Shown piece after piece: positions 23,301-35,967 of a DNA stretch of 64,000 nt. This DNA is from Rhineura floridana (taxonomy: Eukaryota > Chordata > Lepidosauria > Squamata > Rhineuridae), in NCBI RefSeq assembly GCF_030035675.1, contig NC_084483.1, forward strand, positions 144,309,425-144,373,424. The letters are read 5' to 3'. A program made the translations under genes and the position numbers. The notes under the pieces are model-generated. The model had not been told where the DNA came from. It was given only the letters and a program-made list of their open reading frames with translations, and searched no databases. The stretch's first letter is position 1. Each line of letters starts with the position of its first letter.

Positions 23301-26300
23301 ATAAAATGCACTTGCATAGTTGTCTTGCTGCATTGTATTTCGTTTAAATAGTTTCCCATAATTTCTTGAGATTTTTCTGTTGATGTTTTGTGGCCAGTCG
23401 CATCTTCCCATATGCACAGTTGCTTATGATGAAAAAGCATATTTGGGGAGTGGATGTTCACATTTATATCAGAAAAAACTAACCTTTTTCAAAAATAAGT
23501 TCAACAATTAAAGCATTTTAAAGTATCTTAATTTGATGGTTAAGAAAAAGCAAGGAGTATATTGGGGAGCAGTTACTATAGTTCCAGGCTTCTTATAATA
23601 TTTCTCTTTTCAATTTTCAGGGAAGGCAGAGCTGAAGCCAGAAGTTGGCATAATATTGTGTGATGTCAGTGATCCATCCTCACTTGATAATATGGCTAAA
23701 CAAACTGCTATTGTTCTGAACTGTGTAGGCCCAGTAAGTGTCTTCCCTTATCTTTTAAAAATTGGTAAAAGGTTTTTATGCCATAACAGTATTTTAAAAT
23801 GAAGTTTCCATAGTATATTGCAAAGGTTTGTTTTTTTAAAACAAACTTTTGAGAAAGGAATCTTTTCAAAGTATGTCAGCCAAAATGTTTTCTGGATGAA
23901 TAAAAGTTAAAGGGACAACCCAGCTGTCTTTACACTGTGAAACAAAGTCTAATATTAATCTTTTACTGTTATTTATTAACTTATGTGTATATCACTTTTA
24001 TAGCAGTGGTCAAAATTTAACAAGAAATGTGAGGGAGTTGATATCGGAAAGGGTTGTATCTAAGAATTTTTGAGATTTGAAGTAGTTTGACATTGTACTT
24101 TGAGAAAGTGGTTTATGCCTGTGCCACCGCTAGCAGATACTAAGGCACTAAAGTACTGCATTTAAATAAACTTGAATATAGGCACGGCTGATTTCTAGTT
24201 TCAGCGTTCCATATCTACATATTTGCAGACTTAGAAATCAGAAAGAACATGGAAGTCCTTTGAGGCCATTGTAAAATGTACTATAGTCATAATAGCAGTG
24301 GAACCAATTAAGTTTGTTCTCTCTTAATTCAGTGTGTACGTTGAGCATCTGAAGAATTCTTGCCATAATTAATTCTTTATTAGCTTAATTTACTTCTGTT
24401 TATACTGATTGTACTTGCAGTTATTAAGTAAATATCTGATACATTGCTCTATGTGGAAAATATGCTGCTACTTCTCCCTGTGCCTATTGCAGCTGAGTAT
24501 GTGAGGCTGCGGGAAGGCAGATGAAGAGGAATGCATTGTTGCTTAATGCTTTCTGTTGTAAAGTTCTGCCAGCTCATTAAATCTAGAATAAAGGTCAATG
24601 AAGCTTGCATGCCATGCAGGTGGTGGAGGAGATATGGGAGGGTTGCAGGCAGAGGGCGAAAATTCTTTACATATGTTTCATTCACATGTGGATTTAATCA
24701 GTTCGTTAATTTATTAAAATTTCAATTATCAACTAAAATTAGATTATCTGGCAATAGCTCTGTTAAAAAATGTGAGCACAATGAGATAACATGCTCCATT
24801 TATTAAAGTAATGTAGTATAAATTATTGAATAAGTAATCAGTTTTATTCATTCTTATAGTACAACTTATTTGGAGAGCCTGTGGTGAAAGCTTGCGTTGA
24901 GAATGGTACAAACTGTGTCGACATTAGCGGAGAACCTCAGGTATGTGAAACTGAAGGAGGGGAAACCCAGGCACGCTGGGAGTAATTGTATTAGGTCGCT
25001 ACCAAACTATTTCTAAATACTCATATTTGCACATCTGACCATCATGCAGGATGGAATTTATTTATTTTTATACGTCAAACTTCGTGATACTGCCCTTGAG
25101 TAGTAGGTCCTGCACCATCCTAAGCATGCTCAGCAGCATCCAGAGATCCTGGGTGTGCTTGTGGTGGGTCCCCCTCCCTGAAGCCCAGTTATCCATCTCA
25201 ATAAATCTTTTGATATACAGACCATTATTCTGTAATGTTGAAAAGTGGAGCAGCAGCCAGTGAATATAGTGCCAGTGATATAACTTTAAAAGTTATCATC
25301 GTAGCTTGAGCATTGAAACAAAGTATTATCTAATTTTCAGTACAATGTTCTTGTATTTCTCTTTCAGTTCCTGGAAGGAATGTATTTGAATTATAATGAC
25401 AAAGCTGCAGAAAAAGGAGCATATATTATTGGGAGCTGTGGCTTCGACTCTATCCCAGCAGATATGGGAATATTGTACACCAGAAACAACTTGAAAGGTG
25501 ATTCTTATGCTGGATCACAATTTTGATACGTGGTGTGGAAAATGTAATAGTTAAACCACATTCAAGTGAGTCAGGAACAATAATATTCCCTGTGTTCTAT
25601 TTCTTCTGTAATTCTTCACAAGGACTGATATTATTGCTATAAAATGCTTGTTATAGTCAACAAATTACGCTGTATTAAGTTGTGCAGCTGTAAATGTCAT
25701 CAGCTCCATTCATCTTAAAAACATGTAAGTAAAGGACATGAAGCAATCCACCTGCTGCGTTGCCAAAGAACAAAAACTTGGGGATTATTTTCCTTGATGG
25801 AATGGAGTATGGAGAGCTGGACAGGGATGTAGAGAGGATACATACCCTTTCATTCTCTGATATCCTGGGCCTGGTGAGCTGCTTGCACACATTCCAAGCA
25901 GAAGCAGCGCCTATTATGCCCTACGGAGATTTCTCCAACATATGGACACTGTGTCTACTTGGGGAAAAATCATGCCTAAAGCATGCTTGATTTGCAGTCA
26001 CATAAAGGACTCTGCCACTAAAATTGGCTATGTGTGTCTTAAAGCATTTACAGTACTGAAAGAATCCCAAGTGAAATGGTGAACAAACTGTAGCTTTCTG
26101 AGTACAGGATCACCAGTGTGTCAGGATATCTTCAGTTATTTAGTTCTTAAGTTTGCTGTAATTGATTCTGATTTATTATTTTTATGTTTTTGTTGTATCA
26201 TTTTATGGAATTTTATTGTTATATATTTGTATTCTTGTTGTACACCGCCCAGAGAGCTATGCTAGTGGGGCGGTATAAAAATTTAACAAATAAATAATAA

Positions 26301-29300
26301 ATATAAGTAAATTATCTGACAGTGTGACAGGCTGCATATAAACTGCTATTCATTTCTTTGTTATGGCCACAAGTAATTATTAACTCTTTTCCTTAAAGGT
26401 ACCTTAACTGCAGTTGAAAGTTTTGTGACAGTAAAATCCGGCCCAGAGGTACCTATCATATAGATATACAAAATGAAATAATTACACATTGAAAATATTT
26501 GGCTGTTATATTAGTAGTGGTACGCTACAAAACCCATCAGACAGCAGGGCACCACCCTTTAATGCTTGTTCTGGGATAGCTCCTATACAGTATCAGAGTA
26601 ATGTAATAACATTGGTACTCTCACATGAACATATGTTTTCTGTTTTTGTAGGGCTAGGTAGAAAGAAATTACTTTACTGCTGATGTTGAGTAGATATTTA
26701 AAATCTGTTACAATTATGTGACATTTTGAGGGGGAAGCAGTTAGTAACATTTTATAGCACTCAGAGGAACAGATGAAGGATTAAACTTGGCCCTATCTAG
26801 CAAGACAGATCCTTGAAAAGAAACGCGTTCCCTTCTGGCTATGCACAAGGTTCAAAAATCTGCATCCAGCTTCCCAGAGATATTTATGTTGTGTTCCCAT
26901 CAGTACTCAATGCTGCTGGTCACCTGAGAAACGTGGCACCAGATTAATGTAGACATCACTCTGACACACTCTCACTCGTGTTTCCTGCAGCAGATGATAA
27001 ATGCTGTAAGAGCAGACACATTAATCATCTTTGTTGTGGACAGGAGAGGTGAAATGAGAAGATGGCCATGCATAGGAGCAACTATATAGCCTTCAGCTGT
27101 ACTTTGAGTCAGTCTCTGAGTCAGGCATATTGTTGGTCATAAAATATGTATTCACAATATGTATATTGTAGCTTAGTGGTATAGATGTGTTGTAAATACA
27201 GTAATTTGAATTAACACAGTATTTTAATAGGGTGCCTCCATTCATGATGGGACCTGGAAATCAGTTGTGCACGGTCTTGCAGATCAAGATAATCTGAAGA
27301 AAATTCGAAGGCAAATAGGACACAAACCCCTTCCAGTGATTGGAGCAAAACTTAGAAGAAGGTATAATCCTCTGTGTATTAGATTATGTTGTTTAGATCA
27401 CTCAAAATATGTTTCCTGAGTGAATGTAAGATTAGGAAAATTGTCGATGCCTTATCTTATATAAAACTGATTTTTCAAGGCTTTTTCTGAAAGGAAACAC
27501 GCTGGTGGAATTTATACAGAATCCTGTGATTGAAAGGGCAGGTTTTAGATAGTGCCTTGACTCAGACGGTTTGTTTTAATTGTCTTGGTTTTTGTTTTTG
27601 CAGAGGTGCAGTGTTTTACAGTAACGAGCTTAAACAGTATTCCATTCCATTCATGGGATCAGATGCCTCTGTAGTAAAAAGAACTCAGCGCTATTTGCAC
27701 ACCCACCTGAATGAAATGCCTGTAAGTGTACTTAAAACATCCATAAAATTAATTTTGTCCCTTGAATCGGGTCTGTGTCACTTGCATTGCAATCATATAC
27801 ACAGTTACTTGGAGTAAGTCCCACTGAATACATGTGCATAGGATTGCAGCGCACAAGCCTTTCCAGTCATGTTCTACTTTTTGAACTTTTAAGAATTCTT
27901 ACTACTATCCACCACCAATGCCACATCTTACGTGGGAACGTTCATGTAGCTTCTTACATGTTGAAAAAAAGTGTCAAACAACAACAGTGTGATCTTTGCT
28001 CCTTCTGGAGTGGCGCCATGGCCTATCTTTGAAATTGCACTCTTCTGCTTTTTTCTCCAGGCTGGTCAATCTCCAACATCACAGCACACTTCTACTTTAC
28101 ATTTTTTTAAAAGCAACAAATGACCATCCCTTATCACAACTTTGAGATGGGATATAGTGCTGGACTGGTGCTATTGCAAGTGTAGCACGAAAAGAAAAAT
28201 GCATTTTCTTTAAAGATAGCAGCTGTTCAATACCCATCATTAAAGCTAACAATCATATTTAGTCAGTTTCTGGATTTACTCATGTCACCTGTGCAGAAAT
28301 TGCTTCTCTAATGTTGATCCTTGAGAGTTGTCCTCCAAAACAGATTACACGTGGACAGTTTTTCATTCATACAAATTCTCTCTTCTGTTCAGGTGCAATA
28401 CGCTGCTTACGCAACTGTGGGTGGTATTGGATCTGTCATTAAGCTAATGTTTGCTGGCCTTTTATTTTTAATGCTTGTGAAGTTCAACTTCGGAAGAAAG
28501 CTCCTGATAAAAGTAGGTGCTGTTTTAAATATTTTTGAAGTTTGATATTTTTGTCTATTATTCTGAAATTTACTATGAGTCATCTTATTTCAGTATCCTG
28601 AATTTTTTTCTGGAGGATATTTTACAAAGGAAGGACCAACAGAAAAACAGGTAACTACTACTTTCTTTCCTAGTTGATTATATTTTTTATGTGACAGCTT
28701 TCTATATAACTATAGTATCATCAGGTCGGTCATATCTGTAAATTAGAAGTGGCTTTACTTCATATATCTTGTCTGTATGCCTGATTTCTTTATATGTATA
28801 TAATTAGTTCTATTTTTAATACTGTTTCTGGAAACATCGAAAGGGAATAGGTAAAGTAAAACAATGACAAGTAATCTGATTGGAAGTACTAATATTAGGA
28901 CACTTCGTGAATATTGAAGGATATGTCAGCACACGTTTAACCCATGTATAGCAGTACGCTTTCTTGCACATATCTGGTGTATTGGATCTGCTTAAATTTG
29001 CTGCGTGGAGGCAACAGACTACATCCAGCAAATGGAAAATATAAATATAACATTATTCTTAGGGCAATATGAATCCCTCTGAGGTAGTGTACATACAAGA
29101 TTGTGTTCAAGCTACTGGTTGCACCCTGGGGCAGCAGTCATGGCTGGAAACATTCTCAGTCTAAATCTAAACCCAACTCTGCTTTATTTAGACTTAAGAA
29201 CCTTTTCTAGTATCTTTATCCTTTTGCAGAATAGACAGTTGCTCATTCAGAAACCAGCTTCATAGTGATACTTGAGATCAAGCCTGTGGCAGGACCAGTG

Positions 29301-32300
29301 ATAACATTTTAGCTTTATGGGACTTTCATGAGAACAGCATTAAGAGTGATGGATTGGCTGGAACCTCACATTTGTTTTATGGATGATAAATTCCATACTA
29401 TTTTTACTGGCTAGTTTTGGTATAGGTTGGTATATATGAAAACTATTTTAAGTTTGTTTACCCAGAAGTAAGTCTCAGTATGTTCAGGAAGCATGCATAG
29501 GATTGAACCAAATCTGCTGTGTCAGGAAAAAGTAATAATAACTGAGTTTTTCACAAAGGGCTATTTTATATATATGCCACTTCCTCAAAACAAGATTGTT
29601 AGATCACTGGTTGTACTTTACCACCACAACTTAGGTTGTAATTCAGTGATACAAGTAGTAATGTGTGCTTGATATAAACAGCAGTGTTGTGTAGAGGGGT
29701 TAATGCTGTTTCTTTCTTGTCTTGCAAACTACAGATGAAAGGGTCATCCTTTCAAATGACATTTTTTGGTGAGGGATACAGCACAGGCCAAGATCCACAG
29801 CAAGGCAAACCAAATGTTAAAATCTGCACCCAAGTGAAGGGACCAGGTACAGCAAGCACATTGTAGCAAACTTTATATAAAAATGTACCTTCATACCCAA
29901 CAAATGTTCTACAAAACGTGAATGTTATAGAGCCAAACACAAAAGGTGTTTGGATACTGTTTTACTTGTTTAAGGAATTGGCAGGATCACAAAATAAGTC
30001 AATGGCTTTCTCTCTGAATGGGACATGCCTTTACAAAGAGGAAAATGACAGGCTCTGTTCCATCACCTTTGCCGGGGCTAATAAACCCAACAGGTTCCTT
30101 CCTTCCACAAAGACGCTTGTAGTAACCATTCTGTGCTTGTTGTCTACTGCTGTTGTAGAATGCTTTCAATTTGTCTGCAGAAATGGTGGTGCTATTTTAT
30201 TTGGATTATACTGGGCAGATTGTTGCTTTTTGCATTGGCTCTTTTAAGATTATTGGGAGTTTTAAATTGTGTTACTGTCATTGTATGTATTTAGCTTATA
30301 TCTTTATGAGAGTATCTTCAAAGAAAAGTGGGATAAATAAAAAATCACTTACAGGCAAAAAAAAAAAACCCTTGCGGTTTAAGAATGTACCTATAGCCAA
30401 CAGATATTTCTGTCAAACTTTAAAAAGCAGGGAAATTGGACAGCTATAGGGAATGCACCAGGGGAGCAGGAGACCTGACCTCTCTGAGATATTGTACTGC
30501 CCTACACATTTGTCAAAATGCAAACACAATTTGGGGTGGTCTTTCACAGTCCAATCCACTTCCTTAGCTTGGAAGAATTTGGTAACGTGCCTCTGAGCAT
30601 ATGGTGAGTGATGGCAACACCTACAATCAGTTGAAATAACAGAAGTAAGACGTGCTGTGCTAATCTTGTTTTAGCATGGAGGAAGCAACAATATTAAGAC
30701 AGTTAATAGAGCAGATAGTCACTTTAAATATGAACTGAGGGAGGGGCAGGGAGGGAAGAAGATTGGGTGGGTGGGCGGGCAGAGTGAAAACCCCTTTTCA
30801 AAAGGAAAACATTGTGAACAGTAGAATTGTTTTACAGCATTTCCCCCACCTTTTTATTCTACAGTAGGCCCATGTAGTATCCCACCCAAATTTAAACCAG
30901 AGCTGTCACTGGCCACATCCACACCAAGCCTTTATTCTGCTTTAGACAGTCATGGCTTCTCCCAAACAATCCTGGGAAGTGTAGTTAGTGAAGAGTGCTG
31001 AGAGTTACTAGGAGATGCCCTGTTCCCCTCTCAGAGCTTCAAGCAGAGCCGCTGACTGTTAAACCACTCTGGCCACTGGATTTTGTTGGGAATAGTAGTC
31101 TCCTCTCAGCACCCTTCACAAACTACACTTCCCAGGATCCTTTGGGGGAAGCCATGACTGTCTAAAGTGAAATAAAGGTCTGGCGTGGGTGTGGCCCCCT
31201 GATTAGCTAAGCCAAGCAGATGTGAGTCTGGCTTTCAGAACACTGACAGTTGGTTCTTACTGAGCATGCCCAGGCTTATCATTGACTTCAGTGCTAAATT
31301 TCTTAAATTAACTAAAAATCAGCCGGGTATTTTTTTTAACTTTTAAACTGCAGAAGATGAAGGTCAGAGTATGGGGCAAGGTCAGTAATAGGATTACAGG
31401 TACTCTGTGAACATGGCTGATTTTTAATTAATGTCAACAAATTAAGAGAACACAGAAAAAAGTGCAACGGGTCTGTGTTTTTTTCTTTTTATATTTTGAA
31501 CTCTCAATTCTCTCTGTTTTGTATACTGCCATTAAAATGTAGAGAGTTGTTAAGCAAGCATTTCTGAGTTCAAGATGATAAGTTCTGTAAGGTTTTGTTT
31601 TGAAATGAGCTTATGGGAAACATCAGAATGGCATTGGGGGTATTTTCATTTTAACATTGCAGAATGTGAAAAATCCGTGCTGGCTATAGTATACAGCCAC
31701 TCTTGTGGCTGTATTATACCACCTGTTCATTCTAGAACTTCATTATAGAGTGGTATCAAAGCTGGTACCTGCATCTGCTTCCCTTTTCTGCTTGTACCAT
31801 GTCTTAGATATGAGCTAATATTATAAAATTTAAACAAAAAAAAGTAAATAAAACAAATATACAAACATGTACAGCCTAGGGAGAAAAAGTCAGTTAGCAG
31901 TGCAGATGTTGGCTGGGGGCATAGGTACTGGCCTGGAAGCAGCACAAATTAATGGTTGAAGGTTAGCAGAGACAACTGTTTGGATGGGAAGCTGGGTTAC
32001 AGAAATAGGCATGAAAAGACCAGAGTCAAGAAGTATTAGATAGTGGAGAACCTTAGTATTTAGAGAGAAGATTTACATTGTGTCTTGTTTCATCTTGCAT
32101 CCAAGGTTATCCTAAAAATGGTAAGTAAAAATTGGTGCGTCTTGGTGGGGTTTTTTGTCTCCTTTTAGAGGCTGGCTATGTTGCTACACCCATAGCAATG
32201 GTTCAGGCAGCTGTGGCACTTCTGAAGGACAAAAGTTCTCTTCCTAAAAAGTAAGTCTTAATTTTCTTGGTGTGAAATGGCTACACAGTCATAGCTTCAC

Positions 32301-33465
32301 ACACTTTCAGTATTCCTGGCAGCCTTTCAGTTATTAAGCTTTGAGGATAGGCAATTGTTTTTAAAATCTTTGTGTTATTTTTACTGGTTTGCTTTTTGCT
32401 ACCCTGGCTTCTTTGGTAGGAAGAGAAGGGAAAAAACCTATATAATAAAAATAGTATGAAAATAAACTTCAAATGAATTGAAAGCATTGAGACCAGCAGG
32501 ACAGGTAGCTGTACAGAGGGCTCAAGCAGATTGTATGTGATAATCCTCTGTGAGACTTAACAGTGGTGAAATGCTGCAGAACATAGGACTTATTCCTGCA
32601 TGTTCTGTGCTGCAGTAACTCCCCTCTTTTTCACTTTGCAAACCAGGAACAGACACACTCTTAGGAACTGCTTATATAGGGACTGACATAGATCTGCCTT
32701 CCTATACAAGAATAAAATTGAGAAGTAGTAAACTATTAATTCTAAACCTATTATTTCTGACATCCAGCTGTGTTACATTTTGGGCAAGGGAGAACCACAC
32801 CTTCTTTTATAGGCTTTTGTCAAGGTCAGTTCTTGCAAATATGTGAAAAAAGTTCATAAACAATAATACCATTATAGAATCCTAGAATAGTAAAGTTGGA
32901 AGGGGCCTACAAGGCCATCGAGTCCAACCCCCTGCTCAGTAAAGGAATCCAATGTATCTGGAAGAGATCTTGATTCATGCTGCAAGGTGTAAACTTTAGG
33001 TCATTTAATGGTTTGCAAATCACAGCATTGCTCTGTTACTTATTAAGGCATAGTAAAATTTCAGATATTACTAGATTGTATCAGTACTTGCCTATCAAGT
33101 TCAGCATTATAAACCTGAATAATGTGTTTTAGTCAGTTCTGTTATATTATTAAACTTTTTCACTCATAGTTCTTGAATATACTTAAGCAGTGAATGTGTT
33201 ATCGCTGACACTTCATGGTAATATGGACTATCTAACTTTTGTTTACGTGGGGGAGAGGAACTTACACTTTCAGAAATTAGGACAGTTTTATCTGTAGGAA
33301 GATTTTACGCTTGCTTATAGCTACATGTCATTAACACCAAATGTGTGGCTGTTTTACAGAGGTGGTGTTTATTCTCCTGGAGCTGCATTCTTTAATACAA
33401 AACTTATTGACAGACTCAACCAGCATGGAATTGAGTTTTCTGTAATTAGCAAGCCTGAAGCCTAA
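20357..33465 (+). CDS. SCCPDH: Saccharopine dehydrogenase-like oxidoreductase (12 exons, intact)
   Basis: Coding exons: 20,357-20,543; 23,621-23,733; 24,860-24,940; 25,368-25,497; 26,399-26,448; 27,231-27,361; 27,604-27,721; 28,393-28,512; 28,594-28,650; 29,735-29,846; 32,169-32,250; 33,360-33,465 (with TAA). All introns are GT-AG, phases agree, and the sum is 1,287 bases, or 428 residues (human about 429). The start is ATG at 20,357 in GCCCCATGG, giving MATGRPFQLVVFGASGFTGQ. The N-terminus is a Rossmann fold with the nucleotide-binding FGASGFTG at residues 11-18. Other family marks are LNCVGPYNLFGEPVV, ISGEPQFLEGM, GFDSIPADMG (the DSIPAD family signature) and IPFMGSDASVVKRTQRY. A hydrophobic stretch near residues 284-303 (VIKLMFAGLLFLMLVKF) is a likely membrane anchor. 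The family resembles saccharopine dehydrogenase, but lysine-pathway activity is not established for it; the mammalian protein is reported on lipid droplets and other membranes. Introns hold CR1, L2-type and MITE repeats. Confidence 0.97.
21035..21270 (-). mobile_element. CR1-like LINE 3' end in SCCPDH intron 1
   Basis: The sequence from AAGAGCCCTGCTAGGTCAGA to GACCATAACCACATCTTG is the reverse complement, diverged, of the coding and 3' end seen at 63,530-63,810. It includes the CTAGTCCAGC-type and CCATCATGGCTA-type words. It is truncated at its 5' side. Confidence 0.7.
22140..22283 (+). mobile_element. CR1-like LINE 3' end with octamer tail in SCCPDH intron 1
   Basis: GAGAACAGGATGCTGGACTA, GATGGGCCACTGGCCTGATC and CAGCAGGCTCTTC are followed by the tail repeat TTATGTTC TTATGTTC TTA. 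The last 90 bases are almost identical to 63,750-63,820. The region before it (GATTGTGAGCCTGAGAAC) may be another LINE tail. Confidence 0.75.
26160..26306 (+). mobile_element. L2-type LINE 3' tail in SCCPDH intron 4
   Basis: It contains TTGTACACCGCCCAGAGAGC, TATGCTAGTGGGGCGGTATA and AATTTAACAAATAAATAATA, the same 3' end as in the composite element at 11,350-11,426. No coding part is attached. It lies about 90 bases upstream of SCCPDH exon 5. Confidence 0.8.
30911..31196. mobile_element. Palindromic MITE with about 75-bp inverted arms
   Basis: The left arm (GGCCACATCCACACC, GACAGTCATGGCTTCTCCC, AATCCTGGGAAGTGTAGTT) and the reverse complement of the right arm (GGCCACACCCACGCC, GACAGTCATGGCTTCCCCC, GATCCTGGGAAGTGTAGTT) match over about 75 bases. 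The middle carries a GTGCTGAGAG word and no gene. This is the whole version of the MITE split at 9,780/12,489. Superfamily not determined. Confidence 0.85.
32873..32957 (-). mobile_element. CR1 LINE 3' end in SCCPDH intron 11
   Basis: TAGAATCCTAGAATAGTAAAG, GTTGGAAGGGGCCTACAAGG and CCATCGAGTCCAACCCCCTG are the reverse complement of the classic amniote CR1 3' end, including its ATTCTA-type octamer tail. It is a different CR1 lineage from the TTATGTTC-tailed one elsewhere in the window. Confidence 0.85.
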
Positions 33466-33552
33466 AATGAGAAAAAACATTCTGAAGGACTGGGGGACTA
33501 ACACATATTTGTATGGTACTTGTATACCAAAAGAGATCAATTAAGAATATTT

Positions 33553-33558
33553 AATAAA
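33553..33558 (+). promoter_or_regulatory. SCCPDH: Proximal poly(A) signal of SCCPDH
   Basis: AATAAA lies 88 bases after the SCCPDH stop, followed by a T/G-containing stretch (TTGTATTGTATGTAATGTG). Use would give a very short 3' UTR. Confidence 0.6.
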
Positions 33559-34290
33559 TAATTGCAAATTGTATTGTATGTAATGTGAAACCTGTTTCAT
33601 ATTGTTGCTTGAAATGGGTGGAAGGAAGATTGAACTTTCACTACTGGAAATATGTCTACATGCATTGTAACACAGCAGTTAAATGAAAAGAATACTGTAT
33701 GAATTAATAATCCTAGAACCATAGTGCTTTTTGGAATCAAAGGCTTGAAGTTAACAGATTCATCCAATGTAACTAGTTGTGTTAATTTTTAAAAACTAAT
33801 GGATGACTAAAGTAGTATTTTTGTTTGGAATTGTGAAAGTTGTGGCTGATTTTACTATACAATCTGTGCCTTTCACTGATTAACTAATGCTAGCTTCAGT
33901 GTTCTGGTAAGTTGTGTGTAGCAGTCTTTCACACACAGATCTCCCTATTCATCTTTACTTAGTCATGACCAAGGCTGTAAGCTGCATAAATATTTACCTG
34001 CGAGTAAGCCCCATTGGCCACTGAGACTTGCTGCAGCTCATGTACATATTTGGTAAAAAGATGTCTGTTGCAACCAATGGAACAAATTACTTAGGTTTAA
34101 GTTAGGCCTGGTGGGATCTAGTTGCAGTTAACTGAGCTCTGTGTAGGGGAGAGTAGTTAGCTTGTTGTTTGACACTAGTAGCTTTGCAACATAACTGAAC
34201 AGTTAACTTTCCTTTCCTATGGAAACAACCCCAAGCCAGAAGGAAGATTTCTAGCAGCCGTTATGTCCTTTGGTTCTTATTTTTCAATGT

Positions 34291-34296
34291 AATAAA
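34291..34296 (+). promoter_or_regulatory. SCCPDH: Distal poly(A) signal of SCCPDH
   Basis: AATAAAAGAG at the end of an uninterrupted, mostly repeat-free 0.8-kb stretch after the stop codon could end a longer 3' UTR. Both signals are plausible. The sequence alone does not say which is used. Confidence 0.5.
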
Positions 34297-34309
34297 AGAG
34301 AGTTATAAA

Positions 34310-35597
34310 TCTACTTGGTTCTTTATAATTTAACACATATCATTGTACTAAAGGCTCAACCACTTTAATTAACATAATCCACTGCCATTCTTAATAGAAA
34401 ATGGAATGCAACAAGGGCAGAAGTCAAGTCATAGGAAAGAGGGTTAGCCCAAATTTTAGATTCTAGTTGCTCAGGCCTCCTCTCTGCATACACACACAGA
34501 CACACTCTACATCTTCAGATGCATGGAGTGGTGTTAGTGAACTCAGAGATATCCAGAAACATGTTTCTTTCATCTACCAGTGCCTTTGTGTTCCCTCTCA
34601 GTTTGGAAGCAAAACAGGGCCATCCCCAATACAAGAATGATGTCTACATATGTAGAATAGTTTCTGTACTAGGTACATAGCGGTATAATTCCAAAATCCA
34701 CAGTGGAGCAATATATTTGTTAGGCCAACTGAAATGTCTCAAAGGAGCAAACAAGCTTTACAGTTCTCCAGAACTCTTCATTGGGCTACGTTTTAAAGGG
34801 ACGGGATGGGAGAGAAGCTGTGGAGTCTGCACTTTAAAAAAACCAAAATGTTTCTCATTTGTGGCACTGAGTTAGGCAAGACCTCTCCTAGCCTAGTGCC
34901 ACAATCTAGATAAAAATCCTCTGCGCCTCTCTACACACCTCCCTCCAAGGGTGGTGCCAAATTGGGGGGGGGGGGCTGGCAGGGCACCAACAAACAATTA
35001 GTGGGCCATATTAGGCTCATGCACTTAAAAATAAAATGTTACTAAAACTGAAGCAGATCATTCATCTCCAGTTATAGCCCCAAGTGCTTTACAATTAATT
35101 CTTGAGCAACATTCCAACCTTATTAAGGCACTATTACACAACTTCTTATGGAAAAATATTTAAAACTCTGACGGAACAATGGCACCTGTGTCACAGAGAA
35201 ATGAGCAATACAATACTCTATGGAACTGTCACCCTCCTACCACAGGCACACTACCACACCTGAGATTAGTCAGAGCTAAGCCATCGCTTTTTCTCATCCT
35301 CTTCATTCTTACACAATAAGAAGCATGTTCTTATGCTCTCATGAACTATTACCTATTTTGTTACATTTATAACACCTTTTCTTCCATTATGGAACTAAAG
35401 GCACTTGTGGTTCCCAGGCTGTCACTGGGCAGATCAAGACCTGCTTAGCTTCATGGAGATGATGCCCTTGGGTGCCTTCAGATCATACCCAGGGACTAGA
35501 TCATTCCCCTCATGCAACATGGACATTCCCCTGTGTCCAGGGTGGAATTGGTAAATATATGAATCGTCCCAAATCTGTAGTGATACATAAGATATGC
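34310..35597. other. Gap between convergent SCCPDH and KIF28
   Basis: No gene or clear repeat was recognised here apart from a G-run at 34,964-34,976. The two genes point towards each other across it. Confidence 0.5.
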
Positions 35598-35612
35598 TTA
35601 AGGACTGCTACA

Positions 35613-35918
35613 TAGACCCTCCGTGGCGCAGAGTGGTAAGTGGCAGTAACGCAGCCGAAAGCTCTGCTCACAGCCGGAGTTCGATTCCAACGGAAGGAGG
35701 AAGTCAAATCTCTGGTAAAAGGGGTCGTGGTCCACTCAGCCTTCCATCCATCCGTGGTCGGTAAAATGAGTACCCGGCGTATGCTGGGGGGTAAAAGGTC
35801 AGGGAAGGAACTGGCAATCCCACCCCATATATACGGTCTGCCTAGTAAACGTCACAAGACGTCACCCTAAGAGTCTGAAAACGACTCGCACTATAAGTGC
35901 GGGGACACCTTTACCTTT
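35613..35918 (+). mobile_element. Young tRNA-derived SINE (Squam1/ACA-like), perfect 15-bp duplication
   Basis: The head has the pol III A box TGGCGCAGAGTGG (about 35,624) and B box GAGTTCGATTCC (about 35,678). The 3' part has GTCTGAAAACGACTCGCAC and ends GGGGACACCTTTACC, as in squamate SINEs mobilised by BovB. It is flanked by the identical 15-mer TTAAGGACTGCTACA (35,598-35,612 and 35,919-35,933). A perfect duplication and clean boxes mark a recent insertion. It ends 50 bases before the KIF28 stop codon on the opposite strand. Confidence 0.85.
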
Positions 35919-35954
35919 TTAAGGACTGCTACAATTATGCTGAAGCACTACTGT

Positions 35955-35960
35955 TTTATT
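35955..35960 (-). promoter_or_regulatory. KIF28: Poly(A) signal of KIF28
   Basis: On the minus strand AATAAA lies just 7 bases after the KIF28 TAG. Cleavage 10-30 bases further would fall at about 35,925-35,945, in or beside the target duplication of the SINE at 35,613-35,918. The 3' UTR would be under about 50 bases. Confidence 0.65.
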
Positions 35961-35967
35961 CAGTATA

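Noticed and set aside
26489-26683. A 64-codon open frame just after SCCPDH exon 5
   Set aside because: It lies in an intron with a donor at 26,449 and shows no similarity to the family; the next true exon starts at 27,231.
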